A stretch of DNA of 64,000 nt, from NCBI GenBank assembly GCA_945861245.1, contig CAMAUE010000007.1, forward strand, positions 1 through 64,000, read 5' to 3'. The notes below the pieces were generated by a model. The model was not told the origin of the DNA. It ran no database searches and saw only the letters and a program-made list of their open reading frames with translations. This stretch comes from Singulisphaera sp. GP187. GTDB taxonomy: Bacteria; Planctomycetota; Planctomycetia; Gemmatales; Gemmataceae. Shown in pieces: positions 54,996 through 63,270 of this stretch (within the stretch, counting starts at the first letter, position 1; each line of letters starts with the position of its first letter). Both the position numbers and the translations under genes were made by a program.

Positions 54996-55985
54996 ATGAA
55001 CAAGAAACTCGCTTATTCCGTGATCGCGTTGTTCTGGGCATTCAATATCTCCTACGGGCAGGACTCGCCCAAAGAAATCTCGAAGACGGAGAACCCGGCC
55101 ATCCTCGGTTCCCCGCTTTCTGGCGAGCCAATTGTGCTCACCGAGGAGATTCCCGCGAACGACATGGTCGTCAATACGGGGATTTCCGTTTACCTGGTGC
55201 GTCCCAGCTTTCGATCGGACCCCGTTTTCGGTGTCAATGTCCCCAACGGACCAAACTTTGACTACGGCCTCGATTATGCGCCGTCCGCCTGGATGGAGTT
55301 GATGCTCCGTGAGGATATTGGGCTTCGCACCCGTTACTTCCAGTACACACAAGCCACGCAACATCGGCAGGATTCCAGCGACGCAAAAATGTCGGGCCAG
55401 GCGAAATTATCGCTAATGACCTGGGACTTTGAAGCCACCAAGCACCTCACCATCGATAACTGGAATTGGAAAATCAGCTTCGGCGGCCGTTACCTTTTTC
55501 TGGATAGCCGATACGAGGGCCGCATTCGCGACATCACCCAGGCGATCAAAACCTTCGTCAGCACGGATACGGACTCGCGCCATCACCTTACCGGCGGAGG
55601 GCCGACGGCGGCGGTCGAATTCTCGCGGCCAGTCGGTACGAGCGGTTGCGGAATCTATGGCTCGGCACGTGCGGCGATTGCTTTCGGCGAAATGTCTCAA
55701 ACCGTCACGAACGTCCTTCAAGCACGAAGCAATGGCCGCGTGGAAACCACCACAACCTTCGCCCAGCGCAGCGACTTCGCGGCAATTCCGACGGGCGAAT
55801 TTGAAATCGGCGGGGAGTCCACCTACAACTTAGGTCGCTATAGGTTGTCCACGCAACTCGGCTACGTCGTCAATGTGTGGGGCGGTGTCGGCAACGCGTC
55901 GCTCAAGAACTCCACCGTGACTCCCGAAGAAAGGCAAACGCTGCTCCTTACTGGCTTGGCGATCCGCTTCGGCGTGAACTATTAA
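54996..55985 (+). CDS. Porin-like outer membrane beta-barrel protein
   Basis: 329 residues. Signal MNKKLAYSVIALFWAFNISY ending at GQ. Beta-rich strands alternate (WMELMLREDIGLRTRYFQYT, AKLSLMTWDFEATKHLTI, WKISFGGRYLFLDSRYEG), and the C-terminus ends ALRFG-like as LAIRFGVNY, with a terminal aromatic typical of outer membrane barrels. It resembles the Lpg1974-like pore-forming proteins frequent in planctomycetes. It is probably in the outer membrane. Confidence 0.75.
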   Translation: MNKKLAYSVIALFWAFNISYGQDSPKEISKTENPAILGSPLSGEPIVLTEEIPANDMVVNTGISVYLVRPSFRSDPVFGVNVPNGPNFDYGLDYAPSAWMELMLREDIGLRTRYFQYTQATQHRQDSSDAKMSGQAKLSLMTWDFEATKHLTIDNWNWKISFGGRYLFLDSRYEGRIRDITQAIKTFVSTDTDSRHHLTGGGPTAAVEFSRPVGTSGCGIYGSARAAIAFGEMSQTVTNVLQARSNGRVETTTTFAQRSDFAAIPTGEFEIGGESTYNLGRYRLSTQLGYVVNVWGGVGNASLKNSTVTPEERQTLLLTGLAIRFGVNY

Positions 55986-56007
55986 CGCCATCGGCAAAAC
56001 GGTTCTT

Positions 56008-56124
56008 CAGAGCCGGAAGCGTAAGCGATGGTAGAAATACACCGTCGCTTACGCTTCCGGCTCTGGCATTTTTTGAGGTAGAAACACACCGTCGCTTACG
56101 CTTCCGGCTCTGGCATTTTTTGAG
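56008..56124. repeat. Family A palindrome with duplicated right arm (A5)
   Basis: The left arm (56008-56031, CAGAGCCGGAAGCGTAAGCG) faces two right arms, in 47-bp tandem units 56032-56078 and 56079-56124 that differ at one base. There are no GACGCC outer ends. Confidence 0.88.
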
Positions 56125-56258
56125 AACCACTTGCAAAAAACGCTCCTCACATGGATCACAATAATCGGCGAGGTCGTAAAAAAGGAGAACAGGCCGAGTC
56201 CGCGACATCGCCCATCGAGCGAGCGTCGGCAACGCCTTGAAAACCAGAAGGTTCAGCT

Positions 56259-57284
56259 ATGTTCATGCGAATGCTCCTCATTTCCATTCTGTTGAGTCTG
56301 GTCAATAACCCAGCCGACGTTCGCGCACAGGATGAAAAACTCAAAGACATCAAAGGCACCATCCGCGCGATCGATCTCAAGACCGGTTCGCTGCATATGC
56401 AACTGCTCTACGCCGATCGCCAGCAGCCGTTCAACCTCGTCGCCAAGGAACTGCCGGTGTTCGACGCGATCGGCAGGCCGCTGAAATTGGCCGATCTGCG
56501 AACCGAGCTTCGCATTGCCGCCAAGGTGCGTGGCGATGATGAGATTGCCGCCATCCACGTCGATGGTCCGCACCTTCATGGCACGGTGAAGAAAGTCGAT
56601 GTTCCGGGCCGAATTCTAATCGTCAAAGACCCCATCGCGGAAAAGGTCATTTCGGTCCCCGTTGAGGCCAAGGTCGTCGCCCTTGGAGCTGACTATCCCT
56701 TTAAAAAACTCAAAGTTGGCGATCCGGTGCAGGTCACCTATTCCGTGGATGGCAAGATCGTGTTGAAAGTGCAAACAGGAAAAGGCACGCACATGCGCGA
56801 TCCGTTCCTGCGGATCACGCGCTATTTCGGCATCATCACCGAGCTCGACAAGTCAAAGAGCGAAGCGAGCATCATGGTGCAATCGATCGACGCGGGCATC
56901 ATCAAGACCTATCCGATCTCGCCGAGTGCCTACTTGCGCATGATGTACCACACCAAGCCCGTTAAGGAGATTAGCCACGAGCAACTTGGAAAATGGGTGA
57001 AAGCGCATTACTTCGTGAATCGCGATACCGGCTCGATCGTGAATATCGACGCCGAGCTGCCGGTCATGGTTCGCCGCAAGGTCGTCAGCATCGATCGCGA
57101 GGCGAAGACGTTCACCGTGGAGGACGAGTTGAAGGAGAAGAAGCTGAATCTCGCGTCGGACGTGCGCATCTGGACGCCGAAGGGCGAAGGCGGGCTTGCC
57201 GAGATCGCCGCGGGCCGCATCGTAAACTGCGCGTTGACCCTGGACCGCGGGCAGGTGCAGTTGCTTTACCTGTGGGATCGGTGA
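56259..57284 (+). CDS. Hypothetical exported protein with repeated beta domains
   Basis: 341 residues. A signal peptide (MFMRMLLISILLSLVNNPAD) ends at VRAQD. Three segments share the pattern G-x-I-x-x-I-D-x-x-x-x-x-x: IKGTIRAIDLKTGSLHMQLL (residue 30), LHGTVKKVDVPGRILIVKD (109) and VRRKVVSIDREAKTFTVEDE (269). Each looks like an OB- or SH3-like barrel. Between them are strands of similar length. I do not recognise the family; a binding role in the periplasm is likely. Confidence 0.7.
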   Translation: MFMRMLLISILLSLVNNPADVRAQDEKLKDIKGTIRAIDLKTGSLHMQLLYADRQQPFNLVAKELPVFDAIGRPLKLADLRTELRIAAKVRGDDEIAAIHVDGPHLHGTVKKVDVPGRILIVKDPIAEKVISVPVEAKVVALGADYPFKKLKVGDPVQVTYSVDGKIVLKVQTGKGTHMRDPFLRITRYFGIITELDKSKSEASIMVQSIDAGIIKTYPISPSAYLRMMYHTKPVKEISHEQLGKWVKAHYFVNRDTGSIVNIDAELPVMVRRKVVSIDREAKTFTVEDELKEKKLNLASDVRIWTPKGEGGLAEIAAGRIVNCALTLDRGQVQLLYLWDR

Positions 57285-57369
57285 GCGGGGTGGCCAGGGC
57301 GCTCTTGCAGAACGAGTTTCAACGTGCGAGAATAAGTTTGTTCAACTGGCGTCAACGAGGTTGTCTCTG

Positions 57370-57726
57370 ATGTCTACTATTTCCGTGTTTGCAACTTCTT
57401 CGATCGACGGTGTTCGGTACTCGGCCGTTGCCACGAACAAGTGTGGCGAAGGCGCGAGTGTCGGTAGCGCGATTGACGCATTGACGCCCCAACTCGAACG
57501 CGAATCAACGACTGTGGTTCTAATTCAAAACCGCTTGCCCGATCAATTTTTCACGGCAACTCAACAAACGCGGTTGGAATCGTTGATGTCGCAGTGGCGT
57601 TCCTACCGTGATTCCGGCGTAGCATTTCCCGTTCTCGATCAGGCGGAATTGGAAACGCTGATCGAGGCCGAAGTCAAGGCGTCTGCATCAAGAGCGACTT
57701 TCGTGGCGGGCGAGATGAAGCGATGA
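57370..57726 (+). CDS. Hypothetical protein upstream of HNH remnant
   Basis: 118 residues; the start is ATG 57370 with GAGG nine bases before it. Soluble. LTPQLERESTTVVLIQNRLP and FTATQQTRLESLMSQWRSYR are the recognisable parts. Its stop overlaps the ATG of a truncated HNH-type gene (ATGA), so it was the first gene of a pair. Function unknown. Confidence 0.65.
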   Translation: MSTISVFATSSIDGVRYSAVATNKCGEGASVGSAIDALTPQLERESTTVVLIQNRLPDQFFTATQQTRLESLMSQWRSYRDSGVAFPVLDQAELETLIEAEVKASASRATFVAGEMKR

Positions 57727-57779
57727 ATCCTCGATATCCGCAAGTTGCCGAGCGGATTTGGCACTGCCAGGCGTGTTAG
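57723..57779 (+). pseudogene. Remnant of an HNH endonuclease-like gene
   Basis: Only 18 codons: MNPRYPQVAERIWHCQAC. Family members begin RYPxVAERAxHRCEYC with a zinc-binding CxxC pair, and this copy stops exactly after the CxxC. The rest is absent; the sequence that follows contains a single arm of the CTAACCACTAGCCAC repeat, so a rearrangement may have removed it. Assignment rests on a short match. Confidence 0.4.
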
Positions 57780-57886
57780 CTAGAGACAAGACGATACTAT
57801 CTTGACCAAGAATCATGTCACCCGAATTCCGTTTAGCACCTAACCACTAGCCACCAACCACTCTTTTCCTGACGGTTACATTCCCC

Positions 57887-58831
57887 ATGCCAACCCATCG
57901 CATCCAGGTCATCGATTCCCATACCGCCGGCGAGCCGACGCGGGTCGTGATCGACGGCGGGCCGGACCTTGGCGTCGGGTCGCTCGTCGAACGCCGCGAG
58001 CGGTTTCGCTCGCACTTTGACCGCTATCGCTCGGCCATCGTCAATGAGCCACGCGGGTCGGACGTGCTCGTCGGCTCGCTGTTGTGTCCGCCGGTCGATC
58101 GGTCGTGCGTCACCGGCGTAATTTTTTTCAACAACGTCGGCACGCTCGGCATGTGTGGGCATGGCACGATCGGCGTCGTCGTCACGCTCGCGCATCTGGG
58201 CCGCATCGGGGCGGGCAAGCATCGGCTCGAAACACCCGTTGGCGTCATCGAAGCGGAATACGATGGCGAACATTCCGTCACGGTTGCCAACGTGCCCAGC
58301 AGACGCACTCGCAAGAACGTAGCCATCAACATCGAAGGCATCGGTCCCATCGTCGGCGACATCGCCTGGGGCGGGAACTGGTTCTTCCTCGTCAACCAAC
58401 ATGGCCAGGATTTGTCGCTCGCTAATGTCGAAACACTAACACGATTCTCCTGGCACATCCGCCAACGACTGCAATCGTTGGGTATCACGGGCGACGACGG
58501 CGGCGAAATCGATCACATCGAACTCTTCGGCCCGCCACGCGATCCCGCCAACCACTCGCGTAACTTCGTGCTCTGTCCCGGCAAAGCCTACGACCGCTCG
58601 CCTTGTGGCACTGGCACGAGCGCCAAGATCGCCTGCCTGATCGCCGACGGCAAGCTCAAACCCGGCGAAGTCTATCGTCAGGAAAGTATCGTCGGCAGCC
58701 TCTTCGAGGCCTGGGGCACGCTTCAGGGCGATGCCATCTTGCCGTTCGTGCGCGGCTCCGCCTACATCATCGGCGAGACGACGCTGTTGCTCGACAAAGC
58801 CGACCCGTTCCAATGGGGGATTGGCACATGA
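57887..58831 (+). CDS. 4-hydroxyproline epimerase (proline racemase family)
   Basis: 314 residues. Catalytic Cys90 in MCGHGTIG and Cys240 in CGTGTSAK make the two-base racemase pair; a second Cys in the CGTGTSA block separates it from trans-3-hydroxyproline dehydratase, where Thr takes this place. It interconverts trans-4-hydroxy-L-proline and cis-4-hydroxy-D-proline. Its stop overlaps the start of the dehydrogenase gene (ATGA), confirming an operon. Substrate is inferred from this context; proline racemase is the alternative. Confidence 0.9.
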   Translation: MPTHRIQVIDSHTAGEPTRVVIDGGPDLGVGSLVERRERFRSHFDRYRSAIVNEPRGSDVLVGSLLCPPVDRSCVTGVIFFNNVGTLGMCGHGTIGVVVTLAHLGRIGAGKHRLETPVGVIEAEYDGEHSVTVANVPSRRTRKNVAINIEGIGPIVGDIAWGGNWFFLVNQHGQDLSLANVETLTRFSWHIRQRLQSLGITGDDGGEIDHIELFGPPRDPANHSRNFVLCPGKAYDRSPCGTGTSAKIACLIADGKLKPGEVYRQESIVGSLFEAWGTLQGDAILPFVRGSAYIIGETTLLLDKADPFQWGIGT

Positions 58832-59952
58832 GTGCCGCGACGTGCGATGTCGCTGTGCTCGGCGCGGGCATCGTCGGGGCGGCCTGTGCTCGCGCTTTGG
58901 CGATGGCAGGGCTGCGCGTCGCCATCGTCGAACGCGCGACGATCGGCGGCGGGGCGACGGCGGCGGGCATGGGGCATGTCGTCGTCATGGATGATTCCGA
59001 CGCCCAGTTCGCGCTCACCCGACGCTCGCAACAACTCTGGAACGAACTCGCGCCGCAGCTGCCTGACGCCGTGGAATATGTCCAAACCGGTACATTGTGG
59101 ATTGCCGTGGACGACGAAGAACTCACTGCCGCTCGCGCCAAATACGCTTACTACACTTCGCGCGGCATCGTCGCTGAGATGCTCGATGCCGATGGCGTCG
59201 CTCGGATTGAACCAAATCTGCGTCCGGGTCTCGCGGGTGGGCTGCGCGTGCCGGGCGAAAGCGTCATCTATCCGCCATGTGCCGCGCTTTGGCTGGTGAA
59301 TCAGGCGCTCGAACGAAACGCCACGCTCCACCGGGCGGAAGCGAAACGATTCGACCGCACGACGATCGAGCTGTCCGATGGTTCAGCGCTCATCGCCGGC
59401 GCGATCGTGCATGCAACGGGAATTGGCGCGACGCGGTTCATGCCGTCGCTGCCGATTCGGCCACGCATCGGGCATCTCGTCATCACCGACCGGTATCCCG
59501 GTTTCGCTCGCCATCAAATCGTTGAGCTTGGCTATATCAAGAGCGCCCACGGCGCGGACAAGGAATCAGTCGCCTTCAACCTGCAGCCGCGCAAGACCGG
59601 CCAAATGCTGCTCGGTTCGTCGCGCCAGTACGATGTGACGGATGGAACCGTTCAACCTCACATGGTCACGCGCATGGTCGCGCGGGCCTTCGAGTACATG
59701 CCGGCGCTGGCGGCGTTGTCGGTCATCCGCACGTGGACGGGCTTCCGCGCGGCGACGCCGGACTCGCTGCCGTTGATCGGCCCGATGCCAGGTTGGCCGG
59801 GCCATTTCGTTGCGACCGGGCATGAGGGGCTGGGTATCACGACATCGCTCGGGACCGCTGAACTAATCGTCGCACATGTGACGGGCCAACGCTCCTCACT
59901 TGACCTCAACGCTTATCTGCCGACACGATTTGCGGAGGTGGCCCATGGATAA
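58828..59952 (+). CDS. FAD-dependent D-hydroxyproline dehydrogenase-like subunit
   Basis: 374 residues, DadA/D-amino-acid oxidase fold. The FAD-binding motif is [20 protein letters not shown] with [10 protein letters not shown]; the C-terminal flavin segment is [19 protein letters not shown] followed by TSLGTAELI. It would oxidise cis-4-hydroxy-D-proline to pyrroline-4-hydroxy-2-carboxylate, passing electrons to the product of the next gene. The start is set by ATGA overlap with the epimerase. It corresponds to the beta subunit of bacterial hydroxyproline dehydrogenase. Confidence 0.88.
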   Translation: MSAATCDVAVLGAGIVGAACARALAMAGLRVAIVERATIGGGATAAGMGHVVVMDDSDAQFALTRRSQQLWNELAPQLPDAVEYVQTGTLWIAVDDEELTAARAKYAYYTSRGIVAEMLDADGVARIEPNLRPGLAGGLRVPGESVIYPPCAALWLVNQALERNATLHRAEAKRFDRTTIELSDGSALIAGAIVHATGIGATRFMPSLPIRPRIGHLVITDRYPGFARHQIVELGYIKSAHGADKESVAFNLQPRKTGQMLLGSSRQYDVTDGTVQPHMVTRMVARAFEYMPALAALSVIRTWTGFRAATPDSLPLIGPMPGWPGHFVATGHEGLGITTSLGTAELIVAHVTGQRSSLDLNAYLPTRFAEVAHG

Positions 59953-61492
59953 ACGCATTGCACTGACGGTGAATGACGAGCAGGTCAACGCACCCGAACA
60001 TTGCACCGTCGCGGCGGTGTTGCTTGCCTCGCCCGGTGTGGCCACTCGTGTTTCCGTAACGGGCGAACCGCGCGGGCCACTGTGCGGCATGGGCGTCTGT
60101 TTCGAGTGCCGAGTGACGATCGATGGCGAAGCGCATCAGCGGTCGTGCCAGATTTCCACGAGCGACGGCATAGTGGTCGCAACGCGCGGCAATGACTCGT
60201 ATCCGCGGGAACACGAACAATATCTGTCAGAAGAAATCGTTAATAAGGCCTACGATGTCCTCGTAATCGGCGCAGGCCCAGCGGGTATTGCGACGGCGGT
60301 GACAGCGGCACAGGCGGGCCAGCGCGTCGCCGTCCTTTCCGACGATCCGCACATCGGCGGGCAGATTTGGCGCCATGACCACGCGAAACCATTGGGGCGA
60401 TTCGCAGCCGACTGGCGCGATCGGCTTTCGCGATCGTCCGCCGAATGGATCGCGTCGGCCAGCGTCTTCGCCTCACCAAAGCCCGGTGTGCTGCTCGCGG
60501 AAACGCCGACAGGGCCGATGCGGATTCGAGCCGATCAGATCGTGCTCGCCTGTGGTGCGCGGGAGCGGTTCGTGCCGTTTCCGGGTTGGACGTTGCCCGG
60601 CGTGTTCGGCGCGGGCGGATTGCAAGCGCTGGTCAAGGCCGGCATGCCGATCGCGGGTCAGCGTGTGATCGTCGCCGGCACGGGGCCGTTGTTGCTTGCC
60701 GTCGCCGATTACCTGCGAAGCCGCGGCGCGAACGTTCGGCTCATTGCGGAGCAAACTTCGCGCGGAAAGCTGGCCCGATTCGCCGGCGGCCTGCTGTTGC
60801 GCGAGCCGGCGAAGATCGCGGAAGCGGCGGGTTTCGCCTGGCGATTGCGCGGCATTCCGTTTCGGCCCAACTGTTGGCCGACCAGCGCCGACGGCGAGGG
60901 TCACCTGCAAAGCGTGACGCTCACCGACGGCTCGCGCCGCTGGACCGAACCGTGTGACGCGCTCGCCTGCGGGTTCGGCCTGGTCGCCAACACCGAGTTG
61001 CCTTGCTTGCTCGGTTGTGCCATCGAGCACGGCTTCGTGCGAGTCGATGCCGACCAGCGCACGAGCGTGCCGAACGTATTCGCGATTGGCGAATTGGCAG
61101 GCATCGGCGGCCTGGACAAAGCCCTGCTCGAAGGCGAGATCGCCGGCCACGTCGTCGCGGGCCGACATGATCTTGCAGCGGCGTTGCAGCGGCGACGCGC
61201 GAAGGCACGCGGTTTCGTGGATCGCCTTGCGGATACCTTTGCCCTGCGCGATGACCTACGCCAACTGCCCGACGCGAAAACAATCGTCTGCCGCTGCGAA
61301 GATGTGACGTTCGAGCAACTGCGGACACAACCCGACATCCGCACGGCCAAACTGCACACACGCATCGGCATGGGCCCCTGCCAGGGCCGAATCTGCGGCA
61401 GCGCGGCCGAGTTCCTGTTCGGCTGGGACGCGGGATCGGTGCGCTCACCGATCTTCCCGGTGGCGATGAAAAGTTTGGCGGGCGGGGAATAA
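59945..61492 (+). CDS. Fused 2Fe-2S/FAD subunit of hydroxyproline dehydrogenase
   Basis: 515 residues from ATG 59945 with GGAGGTGG upstream, overlapping the previous gene by 8 bp. Residues 1-85 are a ferredoxin-like 2Fe-2S domain (CGMGVCFECRVTIDG and a fourth Cys at QRSCQIS). From about 100 an FAD/NAD-type oxidoreductase begins (DVLVIGAGPAGIATAVTAAQ). The C-terminus has a CRCED...GPCQGRICG Cys cluster of the HcnB/OoxA type. In other bacteria the small gamma and large alpha subunits are separate genes; here they are one chain. No deaminase or semialdehyde dehydrogenase follows, so downstream steps are elsewhere. Confidence 0.88.
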   Translation: MDKRIALTVNDEQVNAPEHCTVAAVLLASPGVATRVSVTGEPRGPLCGMGVCFECRVTIDGEAHQRSCQISTSDGIVVATRGNDSYPREHEQYLSEEIVNKAYDVLVIGAGPAGIATAVTAAQAGQRVAVLSDDPHIGGQIWRHDHAKPLGRFAADWRDRLSRSSAEWIASASVFASPKPGVLLAETPTGPMRIRADQIVLACGARERFVPFPGWTLPGVFGAGGLQALVKAGMPIAGQRVIVAGTGPLLLAVADYLRSRGANVRLIAEQTSRGKLARFAGGLLLREPAKIAEAAGFAWRLRGIPFRPNCWPTSADGEGHLQSVTLTDGSRRWTEPCDALACGFGLVANTELPCLLGCAIEHGFVRVDADQRTSVPNVFAIGELAGIGGLDKALLEGEIAGHVVAGRHDLAAALQRRRAKARGFVDRLADTFALRDDLRQLPDAKTIVCRCEDVTFEQLRTQPDIRTAKLHTRIGMGPCQGRICGSAAEFLFGWDAGSVRSPIFPVAMKSLAGGE

Positions 61493-61578
61493 AATCGGGC
61501 ATCAAGCATCCTAAATGAGCAAAGACCAATCACGATCTGCTCGCGGTGATCGCCCGAACTTTTTGCTTTGGTAAAGTA

Positions 61579-62070
61579 ATGAACACGCCTTCAAAAGTTC
61601 TCCTCTGCTTGCACTCAGCGATTTGCCTTGCGGGCGTAGCCGCGATCGGCACGATGATTTTTCGCTACGTATTCCACGCTGCACATAATGGCGAGACATT
61701 TTTCTCGGTTGAAGCGTTGGGTTTTCTGATCGTCCTTCTGGGCCCTTTTTTCTTCATCGCAGTTTCGTTGTACTTTGTTCGTGCCTACGATGGGATATTG
61801 TTCTGCCTTCTCTTTGTTGTTTTGCTAACGACGGTCACTATCGCGTTGGCGTTCGTCACCGATATGGAGGTATCGATCGAAATGATGATGGAAAACCGTC
61901 AGAAGAAAGGCCGAATGAAACAATGCGGCCCTCCTATCGTGACACTTGCAATTCCGGTCGGTTACTTCTTGTCACTTGCTACTCTGTTGGGTTGTGGAAT
62001 TCATGCAATATGCCGTCAACAGAATCTTGAGGTGGAGGGCTCGGCAGAAAATGATGTAACAGGTGACTAA
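61579..62070 (+). CDS. Hypothetical membrane protein
   Basis: 163 residues from ATG 61579. Four hydrophobic segments, about residues 7-30, 45-62, 70-90 and 120-140 (LLCLHSAICLAGVAAIGTMI, LGFLIVLLGPFFFIAVSLYF, ILFCLLFVVLLTTVTIALAF). No conserved motif. It lies between the hydroxyproline operon and a transporter, with no sign of shared function. Confidence 0.6.
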   Translation: MNTPSKVLLCLHSAICLAGVAAIGTMIFRYVFHAAHNGETFFSVEALGFLIVLLGPFFFIAVSLYFVRAYDGILFCLLFVVLLTTVTIALAFVTDMEVSIEMMMENRQKKGRMKQCGPPIVTLAIPVGYFLSLATLLGCGIHAICRQQNLEVEGSAENDVTGD

Positions 62071-62141
62071 GCAAATGGATCGGAAACATCGCAGTTGATC
62101 ATGCCAGCGCCACCCTCGCCCCTTCCACATATCCTCACCTC

Positions 62142-63101
62142 ATGCGGCAATTTCTCGTTAGACAGTGGTTCATCGTCGCGCTCGCATTGGGCTTTGCCGG
62201 CTCGTTGCTATTTCCACGGCCATTTCAGCTTGCCACGCAGTATTGGGAACCTCGCAGCAATATCGCGGCGTCGCTCTTTCTCATCGCCTGGACGATGTCC
62301 ACCGGCTCGTTTCTCGTCGAGCTGCGCCGTCCGTACGCGGCGGCGTGGGCGGTGTTTCTCAGCTACACGCTGCTCCCGCTTGCCGCGTGGGGTTTGGGTC
62401 GGCTGTCGGGCGACGCCAATGTCGAGATCGGCTTGCTGCTCATCGCCTGCGTGCCGTGTACGCTCTCGGCGGCGGTGCTGTGGACCAGGATGGCGGGGGG
62501 CAACGAGGCGACGGCGCTGCTCGCGGTCGTCGGCACGATCCTGCTCGGTTGGCTCCTCACCAGCTTTTGGCTGACGGGTTTGACGGGAACCGCCGTGCCT
62601 CTCGCGGTCGGGCCGATGATGATGAACCTCGTGCTGATCCTCGTGCTTCCCGTGTTGGGTGGCCAAGCCTTGCGCCTCGTGCCACTTTGCGCAAGATTCG
62701 CGGACAAATACCGCACGGCGATTGGCGTCGTCTCTCAATGCCTCGTGCTCCTGATCCTGCTGCGTGCGAGCGCCACCGTCGGCCTGCGCCTGCACGAAGG
62801 TGACGCCGTAGGCATGGCGTGGATCGTCACGGCGAGCGGTGCGTGCGCCGTTGTGCTGCATCTGATCGCGATCGGGGTGAGCTTCGTGTCGTGCCGATGG
62901 CTGGGCTTCGATCGCGGTCGTCAGATTGCCGTGGCGTTTTCGGCCAGTCAGAAGACAATCCAGGTGTCGCTGGCGTTGTACGATCAGTACTATCAAACTG
63001 CGTTTCCGTATGCGATCGTGCCGATGGTTTGCTATCACGTCGGGCAGTTGATTCTGGACACGATCATTGCGAAAAGGCTGCGGGGTCAAGCCCATGGGTG
63101 A
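62142..63101 (+). CDS. Bile acid:sodium symporter (BASS)-like transporter
   Basis: 319 residues, about ten membrane segments. Starts MRQFLVRQWFIVALALGFAG. The LLLIACVPCTLSAAVLWTRM segment and later VAFSASQKTIQVSLALYD are characteristic of the SBF-like family (crossover helices of the BASS fold). Substrate unknown. The final residues (GQAHG) and the stop codon are encoded in the left arm of a family F palindrome, so the native C-terminus was probably a little different. Confidence 0.88.
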   Translation: MRQFLVRQWFIVALALGFAGSLLFPRPFQLATQYWEPRSNIAASLFLIAWTMSTGSFLVELRRPYAAAWAVFLSYTLLPLAAWGLGRLSGDANVEIGLLLIACVPCTLSAAVLWTRMAGGNEATALLAVVGTILLGWLLTSFWLTGLTGTAVPLAVGPMMMNLVLILVLPVLGGQALRLVPLCARFADKYRTAIGVVSQCLVLLILLRASATVGLRLHEGDAVGMAWIVTASGACAVVLHLIAIGVSFVSCRWLGFDRGRQIAVAFSASQKTIQVSLALYDQYYQTAFPYAIVPMVCYHVGQLILDTIIAKRLRGQAHG

Positions 63102-63170
63102 GGTACTCCGAACCCTTGGGATGCTTCAAACGTGAACCCAAGGGTTCGGAGTACCTCACCCATGGGCTTG
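63087..63170. repeat. Palindromic repeat, family F (F2), perfect 34-bp stem
   Basis: CAAGCCCATGGGTGAGGTAC and its perfect complement, spacer 16 bp. The left arm holds the stop codon (63099-63101) of the transporter gene. The same arm word ends the glycosyltransferase gene at 24583. Confidence 0.92.
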
Positions 63171-63270
63171 AATTTGAGGTCGTGTCGCACCGCAACCGAC
63201 CGGCTTCATATGTTAACACAATACATTTTTCGCTCTCTTGATCGGTCAATACGAAAAGAAGATTCACGCC

